The notes under the pieces: model-generated
Told to the model about the DNA's origin: nothing
Database searches by the model: none
Seen by the model: only the letters and a program-made list of their open reading frames with translations
Part shown: piece after piece, positions 25,515 through 32,990 of the stretch
Layout of the letters: each line of letters begins with the position of its first letter
Position numbering within the stretch: position 1 is the stretch's first letter
Made by a program: the position numbers and the translations under genes
From: JAIBJN01 sp963842305
Lineage (GTDB): Bacteria > Actinomycetota > Thermoleophilia > Gaiellales > Gaiellaceae
Reading direction: 5' to 3'
DNA length: 64,000 nucleotides
Assembly: GCA_963842305.1 (NCBI GenBank)
Contig: CAWJFW010000002.1
Coordinates: 186,001-250,000, forward strand

Positions 25515-25943
25515 CAGCTCTTTTCGCACGACGACAAGGCGACGGCGCTCGCCCGAGCGCCGCTCTTCAGCAACCTTTCGCGCGCCGAGCTGGTCGAGCT
25601 GGCGAAGGTGACGGAAGACCTCGACGTCAGCGAGGGCAAGGTGCTCGCGCGGGAAGGTGATATCGGTCGCGAGTTCTTCGTCATCGTCGAGGGTGAGGTC
25701 GCGGTCAGCAAGGGCGGCCAGGAGATTCGCAGGCTTTCCCCGGGCGAGTTCTTCGGCGAGATCGCGCTGATCTACGAGTCGCCTCGGCGCACCGCGACCG
25801 TGACGGCGGTCACGCCCCTCCGCTTCTTCGTCCTGACGCGGCAGTCGTTCCGCAGCCTCATCGTTCACCACCCAGACATCGAGACGAAGGTGCTCGAGGC
25901 TTTGGAGGAGCGCGTGCAGACGACCGAGGCCGACGGAATCTAG
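25512..25943 (+). CDS. cyclic nucleotide-binding domain protein
   Basis: 143 residues, essentially a lone CRP-like cyclic nucleotide-binding domain: PLFSNLSRAELVELA, GREFFVIVEGEVAVSKGG and the phosphate cassette FFGEIALIYESPRRTATVTA, with the arginine that binds the cyclic phosphate in cAMP-binding members. No DNA-binding domain follows, so it is a sensor or regulatory subunit rather than a transcription factor. Its stop overlaps the 3' end of the convergent YihY gene by four bases. Confidence 0.88.
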   Translation: MQLFSHDDKATALARAPLFSNLSRAELVELAKVTEDLDVSEGKVLAREGDIGREFFVIVEGEVAVSKGGQEIRRLSPGEFFGEIALIYESPRRTATVTAVTPLRFFVLTRQSFRSLIVHHPDIETKVLEALEERVQTTEADGI

Positions 25944-26737
25944 ACCGGCGATCTCCCGGTCGGTCCGGCACGCCCCCGGCTGAGCCACCAGTTCACTTCG
26001 GCGCCGAGCACCAGGATGTTCGCCATCACGTAGAGCCAGACGAGCAGGAGCACGAGGCCTCCGTACGCCTGCAGGGCGATCAGCTCGTTCGAGAGGCGAA
26101 CGAAGATCGGCAGGATCTGGAAGCTGGCCTGGAGGAGCACGGACGCGACGAGCGCACCTGGCAGTGTCTCGCGCCAGGTCAGCGGCATGTTCGTCAGCAA
26201 CCGGTAGAGGCTCCAGGTCATGCCGATCAGAAGCGCGGTCGAGACGAGGAGGGCGTAGACGTAGGAGAGCGTGCCCTCCGCGACTCCCGAACGGTTGGCG
26301 AGCTCGACGCCGAGCGAAGAGGTGACGAGCGCGAGGAAGAGCACGACCAGCGACGCCGCCGTCAGCAGGAGCACGAGCGTCTTCTGGCGGATGAACGGGC
26401 GATTGGGGAGCCCGTAGACGATGTTGAACGCCGACTCGAGGACGCTGAAGAAGCCGAGCGCCGCCCAGATGAGGCCGATGCCGCCGATCACGGACAGCTC
26501 CGGTGCCTGCTCCTGGATCTCCGTGACGGCGTCGAGGATGTTCTCGACCGAGTTCTTGGGAAACGCCCGCTGGAGCTCCTCGATCAAATAGCTCGACTCG
26601 TCCTGCTCGCCCAGCAATGCAAGCAAGGAGAGCGCCAGAAATAGAAGCGGGACGAAGGCGAGGATCGCGAAATAGGCGATCATCGCGGCGAGGTGGGTGC
26701 CCCGGTCGGCGAGGTACTTTCGGACGATCGGGTGCAC
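25940..26737 (-). CDS. YihY/BrkB family membrane protein, second copy
   Basis: 265 residues, six membrane helices: HLAAMIAYFAILAFVPLLFLAL, GGIGLIWAALGFFSVLESAFN, LVLLLTAASLVVLFLALV, and the closing GGLVLLLVWLYVMANILVLGAEVNWW. More typical of the family than the copy at 6610-7482. Role not established. GTG 26737 with a leaderless -10 box; divergent from the next gene. Confidence 0.88.
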   Translation of the reverse strand: MHPIVRKYLADRGTHLAAMIAYFAILAFVPLLFLALSLLALLGEQDESSYLIEELQRAFPKNSVENILDAVTEIQEQAPELSVIGGIGLIWAALGFFSVLESAFNIVYGLPNRPFIRQKTLVLLLTAASLVVLFLALVTSSLGVELANRSGVAEGTLSYVYALLVSTALLIGMTWSLYRLLTNMPLTWRETLPGALVASVLLQASFQILPIFVRLSNELIALQAYGGLVLLLVWLYVMANILVLGAEVNWWLSRGRAGPTGRSPV

Positions 26738-26751
26738 TGCGAAGGAGTCTA
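26735..26751 (-). promoter_or_regulatory. leaderless -10 box of YihY gene
   Basis: Minus strand TAGACT (26751-26746), eight bases, then GTG 26737. Twelve bases away lies the oppositely directed -10 box at 26763. Confidence 0.5.
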
Positions 26752-26762
26752 CGGTCGTGTGT

Positions 26763-26778
26763 TAGGTTTGCCGCCGTG
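26763..26778 (+). promoter_or_regulatory. leaderless -10 box of Roadblock-like gene
   Basis: TAGGTT at 26763-26768, seven bases, GTG 26776. Confidence 0.5.
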
Positions 26779-27183
26779 GATGCCGCGCAGGCGCTCGCCG
26801 ACCTCGTCGAGATCTCCTCGCAGATCGAGTTCGCGGTGCTCGCCGACGGCGACGGCACGGTGCTGGCCTCGACCCTCGGCAACGACGCCCGAGCCGGCGC
26901 GATCGCCGAGGAGGCCCGAGAACTCCTGCAGGGCGCGGCCGGGCCCGCCGGCGAGCCGACCCAGGTCGAGGTTGCCTTCCACGAGGGCTGCGTCTTCGTC
27001 GTCACGGACGGTGACCGGCTCGTTGCCGCGGTCACCGGCCGCGATCCAACATCCGGCCTGGTCTTCTACGACCTGAAGACGTGCCTCCGGCTGAGCGGTG
27101 AGAGCCCGTCGGCGAAGAAGGCGACGGCAGGCGCCCGCCGCAAGCGCAAGAAGGAGGAGCAGGAGGTGGTCGATGAAGCGTAA
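26776..27183 (+). CDS. Roadblock/LC7-like small protein
   Basis: 135 residues. The pattern LADLVEISSQIEFAVLADGDGTVLAST, then GCVFVVTDGDRLVAAVTG, resembles Roadblock/LC7 domains that partner small GTPases or act as structural dimers; the match is by pattern only. The C-terminal 25 residues are a Lys/Arg-rich tail (KKATAGARRKRKKEEQ), perhaps for nucleic acid or membrane contact. The stop lies inside the next gene (11-base overlap). Confidence 0.65.
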   Translation: MDAAQALADLVEISSQIEFAVLADGDGTVLASTLGNDARAGAIAEEARELLQGAAGPAGEPTQVEVAFHEGCVFVVTDGDRLVAAVTGRDPTSGLVFYDLKTCLRLSGESPSAKKATAGARRKRKKEEQEVVDEA

Positions 27184-27376
27184 GCTGGCCGCCGTCCTCG
27201 TCGCGATCGGCTCGCTCCTCGGCGCGGCCGCCGTGTGGCGACGTCGCTCGGGCGCCAAGGATCACCTCGACGTCTACTACGCCGACGGCTCGATGGTGAG
27301 CTTCGCCGAGGGGAGCGACGAGGCGAACCGGCTCTTCCCGGTCGCGCGCCGAATCCTCGCGCAGGCCCGAAGCTGA
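27173..27376 (+). CDS. small membrane-anchored hypothetical protein
   Basis: 67 residues. One N-terminal helix (KLAAVLVAIGSLLGAAAVWRRR) then DHLDVYYADGSMVSFAEGSDEANRLFPVARR. GGAGGAGCAGGAGG lies shortly upstream of the ATG, and the gene overlaps its upstream neighbour by 11 bases. Function unknown. Followed eight bases later by pyrE. Confidence 0.65.
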   Translation: MKRKLAAVLVAIGSLLGAAAVWRRRSGAKDHLDVYYADGSMVSFAEGSDEANRLFPVARRILAQARS

Positions 27377-27384
27377 CGGCGCCG

Positions 27385-27915
27385 ATGACCGACGCGGAGC
27401 TCGCCCGGGCGATCCGCGAGCATGCCTACCTGGAGGGCGACTTCGTGCTTCGCTCGGGCAAGCGCTCCCGCTACTACCTGGACAAGTACCGCTTCGAAAC
27501 GCGGCCCGACATCCTCGGGGCGCTCGGCGAGCGGATCGCCGGGCGGGTCTCGGAGATCGCGCCGGGGGCGGCGCGGATCGCCGGCCCCGAGCTTGGTGCC
27601 GTCGCGTTGGCCGCGGCGGCCTCGCTTGCGTCGGGCCTCCCCTTCCTCCTCGTTCGCAAGGAGGCGAAAGGCTACGGCACCGAGAACCGGCTCGAAGGCG
27701 ACTTTGCCGCGGACGAAGAGGTCTGTCTCGTGGAGGACGTCGTCACCTCGGGTGGGGCGGCGGTCGACGCAATCGACGCGGTGCGCGAGGCCGGTCTTCG
27801 ATGCAGCGCCGCGATCTGCGTGGTCGACCGCGAGGAGGGCGGCGCCGACGCGCTCGCACGCAAAGCGGTCAGGTTGTACCCGCTCTTCTGCGCGCGCGAC
27901 ATCGTCCAAAGCTGA
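27385..27915 (+). CDS. pyrE: orotate phosphoribosyltransferase
   Basis: 176 residues. Joins orotate and PRPP to orotidine-5'-phosphate. Start LARAIREHAYLEGDFVLRSGKRSRYYLDKY, and the PRPP-binding loop VCLVEDVVTSGGAAVDAI. Its partner pyrF lies 2.2 kb downstream, separated by HU and the nuclease gene, so pyrimidine genes are near but not in one tight operon. Confidence 0.95.
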   Translation: MTDAELARAIREHAYLEGDFVLRSGKRSRYYLDKYRFETRPDILGALGERIAGRVSEIAPGAARIAGPELGAVALAAAASLASGLPFLLVRKEAKGYGTENRLEGDFAADEEVCLVEDVVTSGGAAVDAIDAVREAGLRCSAAICVVDREEGGADALARKAVRLYPLFCARDIVQS

Positions 27916-27938
27916 AAAAACCCCGGAAACCCGCATGG

Positions 27939-27968
27939 TTGCTTGCTATCGGGGGGCTCTGTTAGGGT
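27939..27968 (+). promoter_or_regulatory. promoter of HU gene
   Basis: TTGCTT (27939-27944), 18-base spacer, TAGGGT (27963-27968), with the GTG start about 45 bases downstream behind AAGGAGAG. A classical leadered promoter, in contrast to the leaderless ones around it. Confidence 0.45.
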
Positions 27969-28013
27969 GTCGCCGGTTCCCCTAGTCAGGTACAAGGACG
28001 GAAGGAGAGGTCA

Positions 28014-28286
28014 GTGACGAAGGCCGAGTTCATCGACAAGGTGGCCGACAAGAGCGGGCTCACCAAGCGGGATGCGAGCGCGGCGGTCGACGCGTTCCTC
28101 GACTCGATCACCGAGGCGCTCAAGGGGGGCGACGCGGTGTCGTTCACCGGCTTCGGCAAGTTCTCTCCACAGCAGCGCGCTGCGCGGCAGGGCGTCAACC
28201 CGCGCACCGGCGAGCGTGTGCAGATTCCGGCGGCCACGGTGCCCAAGTTCTCCGCCGGCAGCCAGCTCAAGCAGGCCCTCCGCTAA
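28014..28286 (+). CDS. HU family DNA-binding protein
   Basis: 90 residues, a single HU fold: MTKAEFIDKVADKSGLTKRD, GDAVSFTGFGKFSPQQRAAR and NPRTGERVQIPA with the DNA-intercalating proline. Lacks the lysine-rich tail of mycobacterial HupB. Nucleoid organiser. GTG start, strong Shine-Dalgarno. Confidence 0.97.
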   Translation: MTKAEFIDKVADKSGLTKRDASAAVDAFLDSITEALKGGDAVSFTGFGKFSPQQRAARQGVNPRTGERVQIPAATVPKFSAGSQLKQALR

Positions 28287-28312
28287 GTCCTCTCCCTTCA
28301 GCGGATGCGTAC

Positions 28313-28338
28313 CCGAAGGCCGCAGACGCGGCCTTCGG
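28313..28338 (+). terminator. hairpin downstream of HU gene
   Basis: CCGAAGGCCGC (28313-28323), AGAC, GCGGCCTTCGG (28328-28338): a perfect 11-bp stem. No T-run follows, so termination is inferred from position 27 bases after the stop. Confidence 0.6.
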
Positions 28339-28357
28339 CATTGGTGGAGGCTTGGAT

Positions 28358-28373
28358 ACGAACACATGTTCGT
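28358..28373. promoter_or_regulatory. LexA (SOS) box
   Basis: ACGAACACATGTTCGT matches the actinobacterial/Gram-positive SOS box CGAAC-N4-GTTCG with perfect half-sites. It lies immediately upstream of the nuclease gene and overlaps a potential TTG start at 28352, which argues for a start downstream of the box. Confidence 0.75.
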
Positions 28374-28378
28374 CTATC

Positions 28379-30070
28379 GTGTTCCGGGTGCAGCTCGCTT
28401 TCGATGCCGCCGACCGACTCGTGGAGCTCGTCGAGGAGCGGCGAGGTCCGGTGCCCGCGGGCGAGGCGGCCCGGGCTCTCTTCGCACTCGCGCGTGCTCC
28501 GGAAGACTTCGCCCGGAGCCTGCTCGAGGACGTCGTCGAGGGCGACGCTCGCCTGGCCTGGCGCGGGGCGTCTGTCGGGCTCGCAGCTCCGCCGGGCCAA
28601 GATCTGCTGCTCGAGGCGGCGCGGTTCGTCGTCGTGGACCTCGAGACGACTGGCCTCCGTCCGGGCCGGTCGGCGATCTGCGAGATCGGCGCTGTTCGGG
28701 TCGAGGCGCTGCTGCCCGCCGGAACGTTCCAGACGTTGGTCGACCCGGGCGTGCCGATTCCTCCGGTCGTCGCCGGGATCACCGGGCTCGAGGACCGCGA
28801 CCTGCGCGGCGCCCCTCGGCCTGCGGCAGCGGTCAGTGACTTCCTCGCCTTTGCGGGAGACCGCGCGGTCATCGTTGCGCACAACGCCCGCTTCGATCTC
28901 GCGTTTCTCGACCGCGAGGTGGAGCACATCACCGGCCGCAGACTTGCGGCGCCTGTCGTTGACACGGTAGGCCTGGCACGGAAGCTGCTCACGGGCCGCA
29001 CTCCCCGCGTCGGTCTCGCGTCGCTCGCCCACTTCTTTGGAACCTCCGTGCGACCGTGCCACCGTGCGCTTCCCGACGCTCAGGCAACCGCCGAGATCCT
29101 GGTCGCGCTCGTCGGACTGGCGCAGGAGCGAGGAGCCCGGTCGGTCGCCGACCTCGTCGAGCTCGCCGCGCCCCGACGGCGCCGTGTGTACGAGAAGCGC
29201 TCGCTCGTCTTCGGCGCGCCGACGCGGCCCGGCGTCTACATCTTTCGCGACCGGCACGGGCAGGCGCTCTACGTCGGGCGAGCGCGGGACCTGCGTGCGC
29301 GCCTGCGCGCGTACTTCCGGTCCGAGCGGCAACGGCCGGCGGTCGAGGCGGCACTGGCGGCGGTCGATCAGATCGAGTGGAAGGTGCTCGGCTCCGAGCT
29401 CGAGGCCGCACTCGAGGAGGTGCGGCTGATCCGGGAGCTCCGCCCTCCGGCCAACGCGCGAGGCAAGCGCGGTAGCCGGGGTGCGTATCTGCGGCGGCGG
29501 GGAGAACAGATGGTGGTCTCCTCACAGCCAGGCCCGCTCGGACCGATTGGGAGCAGGCGCCGGGCGGACCGCGCCGCCCGGGCGCTTTCGGATGCGACGG
29601 AGGAGGAGCTGGCGGCGCTGCTCACCGGAGGCCCGCTGCCGCGCCTCCGGGTACGCCTGCGGGATCTCTCGGACTGCCTGCGCTACGAGGATGCGGCGCG
29701 GCTTCGCGACCGCATCACGGCGCTCGAGCAGGTGATCCGCGAGCTGGCGGCCCTCAAGCGGCTCCGAGCGCTCGAGGCTTGCCTGCTGACCACCGCGTCC
29801 GCGGACGGCTTCGCGCGGGCGGTCTTCGTCGCGGGAGGCCGCGTCGTCGACGTACGGGCGCTTCCGCCGGGAGCCGGTGCCGTCGTCGAGGTTCGCGCAG
29901 GCCTCGCGGCCGCGAAGTCGGCCGAGACGTCATACGCTCCGGAGGATGCCGAGGAGCTCGTCTTGCTCGGGACCTTCATCCGCAGCCCGGCCCCCGAGCT
30001 CGAGGTCTTGCCGCTCGACGAGCATGCGATCCTGACGGCTCTGCAGGGCCCATCCGCGGCCGTTGCCTGA
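28379..30070 (+). CDS. DEDDh exonuclease - GIY-YIG (UvrC/Cho-like) fusion nuclease
   Basis: 563 residues from GTG 28379 (GTG 28388 is also possible). Residues about 80-245 form a DEDDh 3'-5' exonuclease: VVVDLETTGL, VIVAHNARFDLAFL, CHRALPDAQATAEIL. Residues about 280-370 form a GIY-YIG nuclease: RPGVYIFRDRHGQALYVGRARDL and the glutamate in LEEVRLIRELRPPANA. A UVR-like coiled motif (LSDCLRYEDAARLRDRITALE, close to residue 435) resembles the UvrB-contacting region of UvrC. Established relatives in mycobacteria combine these domains. With the LexA box it is likely a damage-induced nucleotide-excision or repair nuclease. Confidence 0.88.
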   Translation: MFRVQLAFDAADRLVELVEERRGPVPAGEAARALFALARAPEDFARSLLEDVVEGDARLAWRGASVGLAAPPGQDLLLEAARFVVVDLETTGLRPGRSAICEIGAVRVEALLPAGTFQTLVDPGVPIPPVVAGITGLEDRDLRGAPRPAAAVSDFLAFAGDRAVIVAHNARFDLAFLDREVEHITGRRLAAPVVDTVGLARKLLTGRTPRVGLASLAHFFGTSVRPCHRALPDAQATAEILVALVGLAQERGARSVADLVELAAPRRRRVYEKRSLVFGAPTRPGVYIFRDRHGQALYVGRARDLRARLRAYFRSERQRPAVEAALAAVDQIEWKVLGSELEAALEEVRLIRELRPPANARGKRGSRGAYLRRRGEQMVVSSQPGPLGPIGSRRRADRAARALSDATEEELAALLTGGPLPRLRVRLRDLSDCLRYEDAARLRDRITALEQVIRELAALKRLRALEACLLTTASADGFARAVFVAGGRVVDVRALPPGAGAVVEVRAGLAAAKSAETSYAPEDAEELVLLGTFIRSPAPELEVLPLDEHAILTALQGPSAAVA

Positions 30071-30118
30071 AGCCTGAGCGGAGCGAGCGTGGGAGAGGCG
30101 TCACTCCGAAACGCGCTC

Positions 30119-30133
30119 TAAGCTCCGTACATG
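30119..30133 (+). promoter_or_regulatory. leaderless -10 box of pyrF
   Basis: TAAGCT at 30119-30124, six bases, ATG 30131. Confidence 0.5.
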
Positions 30134-31066
30134 GCTCAGGAGCTGGAGGCCCAAGCGCGCCCTACGGTCGCTGCGGTGACGTTCGGCGACCGCTTGGCCG
30201 CGGCGGTCGACGAGAAAAGGAGCCAGCTCCTCGTCGGCCTCGACCCGCGGCCGGAGCTCCTGCCGGTCGAGCTGCGCGGCGACATTCACCACGGGCGCGC
30301 CTCGGCGGCCGATGCGGTCGGCCGCTTCTGCCGTGGACTGATCGACGCGGTTTCCCCGTACGTCGTCGGGGTGAAGCCGCAGCTCGCCTACTTCGAGACG
30401 CTCGGCGCCGACGGCATGCGCGCCTTCGAGGACACCTGCGACTATGCGCGCGCGGCCAACCTGCTCGTCCTCGCAGACGCCAAGCGCGGGGACATCGGCT
30501 CGACCGCGCGTGCCTACGCCGACGCATACCTCGAGGAGCTCGAGGACCGGTCGCCCCCGGTGGACGCACTCACGGTCAACCCCTATCTGGGCGGCGACTC
30601 GATCGAGCCGTTCGTTGCCGCTTGCCGCCGCACCGGGAACGGCATCTTCTGTCTCGTCAAGACGTCGAACTCGGGCAGCACGGACATCCAGGACGCCGCG
30701 CTCTCCGACGGGCGGCGAGTCTGGCAGCACGTCGCAGAGCTCGTGGACGGATGGGGTCAGGACCTGGTCGGAGAACGCGGCCTCTCGAGCGTCGGGGCGG
30801 TGGTCGGCGCGACCTATCCGCGAGCCGTCGGCGAGGCCAGGAGATTGATGCCGCGGGCGATCCTGCTCCTCCCGGGCGTCGGTGCGCAGGGAGGCACGCC
30901 CGCGGACGTCGCCCGCGCCTTTACGAGCGGACCCGCGAGCGCGCTCGTACCCGTCTCGCGTGCCGTCATCTATGCCTTCCGCGTGGACGGCGCAGACTGG
31001 CGCAAGGCGGCCGCCGCCGAGGCGGCGCGCCTTCGCGGGGAGGTCTGGGCGGTGTCGGGCTGGTGA
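30131..31066 (+). CDS. pyrF: orotidine-5'-phosphate decarboxylase (type 2)
   Basis: 311 residues, the longer type of OMP decarboxylase found in actinobacteria. Catalytic Lys-Asp array in LVLADAKRGDIGSTARAYAD, substrate motif NPYLGGDSIEPFV, VGATYPRAV and LLPGVGAQGGTP. Final step to UMP. Its stop overlaps the LysM gene (GTGA). Confidence 0.95.
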   Translation: MAQELEAQARPTVAAVTFGDRLAAAVDEKRSQLLVGLDPRPELLPVELRGDIHHGRASAADAVGRFCRGLIDAVSPYVVGVKPQLAYFETLGADGMRAFEDTCDYARAANLLVLADAKRGDIGSTARAYADAYLEELEDRSPPVDALTVNPYLGGDSIEPFVAACRRTGNGIFCLVKTSNSGSTDIQDAALSDGRRVWQHVAELVDGWGQDLVGERGLSSVGAVVGATYPRAVGEARRLMPRAILLLPGVGAQGGTPADVARAFTSGPASALVPVSRAVIYAFRVDGADWRKAAAAEAARLRGEVWAVSGW

Positions 31067-31449
31067 ACGCCGACCAGATTCGTATCTGGATCGCGCGTCT
31101 TGCCGCGCCTCTCGCGTTCTTCTTCGCCGCGACCGTGCTGATCATCCTCGTGCAACGCGCGCTCGAATCCGACGCGGGCGAGGCCGGGACGAACACGCCG
31201 TCTACACCCACGGTCGACACCGACCAGTCGACGACGACGACGCCCGACACGACGACGACGCCCGCGCGCGGTTGTCAGAGGATCCGGTACAAGGTCAAGT
31301 CCGGCGATACTCTGGAGTCGATCGCCGAGAAGTGCGACGTGTCGCTCACGGAGCTGCTGGAGCTCAACCCCCAGGTCGACCCGCTGACGCTGAACCCGGG
31401 CGACCGCGTGCGCATCCGCGCGGCCCAGGACGAGGACGAGCCGACCTAG
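31063..31449 (+). CDS. membrane-anchored LysM domain protein
   Basis: 128 residues. One N-terminal helix (APLAFFFAATVLIILVQRAL), a Thr-rich linker (TPTVDTDQSTTTTPDTTTTP), then a C-terminal LysM repeat (YKVKSGDTLESIAEKCDVSL, LNPGDRVRI) facing outside. It would bind peptidoglycan. Overlaps pyrF upstream and a convergent gene by four bases at its end. Confidence 0.9.
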   Translation: MNADQIRIWIARLAAPLAFFFAATVLIILVQRALESDAGEAGTNTPSTPTVDTDQSTTTTPDTTTTPARGCQRIRYKVKSGDTLESIAEKCDVSLTELLELNPQVDPLTLNPGDRVRIRAAQDEDEPT

Positions 31450-31760
31450 GTCGCCGCGCGCCGGCGCAGTGCGCGGGCGACGTGAACGCCTGCCAGCGCA
31501 AGCGTCATCACCGGATTGCCGAGGGTCGTGAGCTCGACCGATCCGGCCCGCCGCTCGCGCGGTCGCCGCGGGATGGTGAGGTTGCGGGGGGCGCTTCCGA
31601 GCGGAAGGATGCGCTCGGTCGCAGAGCGTTCCTCGCCTCCCCAGAGGAAGACGCGCGTCGGCCGAAGCTCGAACCCGCCCAGGCCCCGGACCTTCAGCTG
31701 GAGGGACCGCTCGACGCCGCGGATCCGGTCCGGCTTCGTCTCTTGCTGCTCCTGGGCCAT
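31446..31760 (-). CDS. small hypothetical protein
   Basis: 104 residues from ATG 31760. Basic and hydrophilic at first (RGVERSLQLKVRGLGGFELR, RNLTIPRRPRERRAG), with a short hydrophobic C-terminal stretch (VMTLALAGVHVARALRRR). No family recognised. Its start is 25 bases from the divergent carboxypeptidase gene; its end overlaps the LysM gene. Confidence 0.55.
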   Translation of the reverse strand: MAQEQQETKPDRIRGVERSLQLKVRGLGGFELRPTRVFLWGGEERSATERILPLGSAPRNLTIPRRPRERRAGSVELTTLGNPVMTLALAGVHVARALRRRAAT

Positions 31761-31771
31761 TCCTCCGAGGA

Positions 31772-31787
31772 TAGCCTGAGCGACGTG
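31772..31787 (+). promoter_or_regulatory. leaderless -10 box of carboxypeptidase
   Basis: TAGCCT at 31772-31777, seven bases, GTG 31785. Confidence 0.5.
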
Positions 31788-32948
31788 CGAAAGCGCTTCC
31801 TCGCCATCCTCCCCGCGATCCTCGCCACGCTGCTCCTCGGGAGCGCGGCTGCGACGGCGTCCAATCCTCCGCCGGTCGACGCCCGGGCGGTGCTTGTCGC
31901 GGACGGCCGCACCGGCGACATCCTCTACGAGCGAAACGCCGATGCGAGCATGCCGATGGCGAGCATCACGAAGCTGATGACGGCGCTCGTCACCCTCGAG
32001 CATGCCCGCCCCGGTCAGACGGTCGTGGTCGCTCCTCAGGCCATCGGCCGCGGCGGATCGTCCATCTTCCTCAGCGCGGGCGAGCAGCTGCGGGTGCGTG
32101 ACCTCCTCGCGGCCGCGTTGATCCAGAGCGCGAACGACTCGGCCTTCGCCCTGGCAGCCGAGGTCGGCGACGGAAACATCAAGCGCTTCGTCGGGATGAT
32201 GAACGCCAAGGCCACCGAGCTCGGTCTCGACGGGACGCACTACGTGCGCCCGGACGGCCTCGACGCGCCCGGCCACGTCTCGACGGCGCGGGACACGTTC
32301 GAGCTGGCCCGGCTCGCCATGCAGCAACCGCTCATCCGTCAGCTCGTGCGGAAGCGAACGGCCGAGATCCCACCCGGTCGCAAGCTGAAGAGCTGGAACG
32401 ACCTCCTGTGGACCTATCGGGGCCTGATCGGCGTAAAGACGGGCCACACCGATCGCGCCGGCTGGGCCGAGGTCGCTGCAGCGAACCGTGGGCCGGCGAC
32501 CGTGTACGCGATCGTCCTCGGCAGTCCTACCCGCGCCCGCCGAAACGACGACCTCACGAAGCTGCTGGACTGGGGCTTCGATCAGTGGGCGCGCTTCCCG
32601 GTGGTCCGCCAGGGTGAGCAGTACGCGACCGCGGCCGTTCCGTTCGACGAAGACGAGTCGCTCGAGCTCGTTGCCGCCGCCGGAGCCTCCAAGCTCGTCC
32701 GCCTCGGAGACGGAACGCGGTTCGTCCAGCGGGTCATTGCGCCCGAGATGGTCGACCTGCCGGTCAGCAAGGGGCAGAAGGTCGGTGAGATCGTGGTGAC
32801 CGACGGAGACGCCGAGGTGGCACGGGTCGACCTCGTCGCGGCGCGCGACATCCCGGAGCCGTCGCTCCAGGAGCGGGTTGGCTGGTATGCGGACAGGGCG
32901 CTCGACGAGGCCGGTGACATGGTCGCCTCGGTGCTCCCGGGTCTCTAG
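31785..32948 (+). CDS. D-alanyl-D-alanine carboxypeptidase
   Basis: 387 residues. Signal peptide (RKRFLAILPAILATLLLGSA), then an S11 penicillin-binding fold: SITK (active Ser and Lys) in MPMASITKLMTAL, SAN in LIQSANDSAF and KTG in GVKTGHTDRAGW. The C-terminal beta domain ends with an amphipathic region (ERVGWYADRALDEAGDMVAS) like DacA-type membrane anchors. It trims pentapeptides in the wall. Confidence 0.95.
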   Translation: MRKRFLAILPAILATLLLGSAAATASNPPPVDARAVLVADGRTGDILYERNADASMPMASITKLMTALVTLEHARPGQTVVVAPQAIGRGGSSIFLSAGEQLRVRDLLAAALIQSANDSAFALAAEVGDGNIKRFVGMMNAKATELGLDGTHYVRPDGLDAPGHVSTARDTFELARLAMQQPLIRQLVRKRTAEIPPGRKLKSWNDLLWTYRGLIGVKTGHTDRAGWAEVAAANRGPATVYAIVLGSPTRARRNDDLTKLLDWGFDQWARFPVVRQGEQYATAAVPFDEDESLELVAAAGASKLVRLGDGTRFVQRVIAPEMVDLPVSKGQKVGEIVVTDGDAEVARVDLVAARDIPEPSLQERVGWYADRALDEAGDMVASVLPGL

Positions 32949-32950
32949 GC

Positions 32951-32990
32951 TACGATCGCCCCGGTGTTCGCCCCGGACCGAGTCGGATGA
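32951..32990 (+). other. leaderless mini-ORF overlapping the pfkB start
   Basis: TACGAT (32951-32956), seven bases, GTG 32964 opens an 8-codon frame (FAPDRVG) whose TGA (32988-32990) overlaps the ATG of the PfkB gene (ATGA). Promoter-start spacing equals that of leaderless genes, suggesting translational coupling through the mini-ORF. Confidence 0.35.

Noticed and set aside
24582..27035. 817-residue antisense frame over rdgB, the cNMP protein and YihY
   Set aside because: It covers several recognised genes and has no coherent domain.
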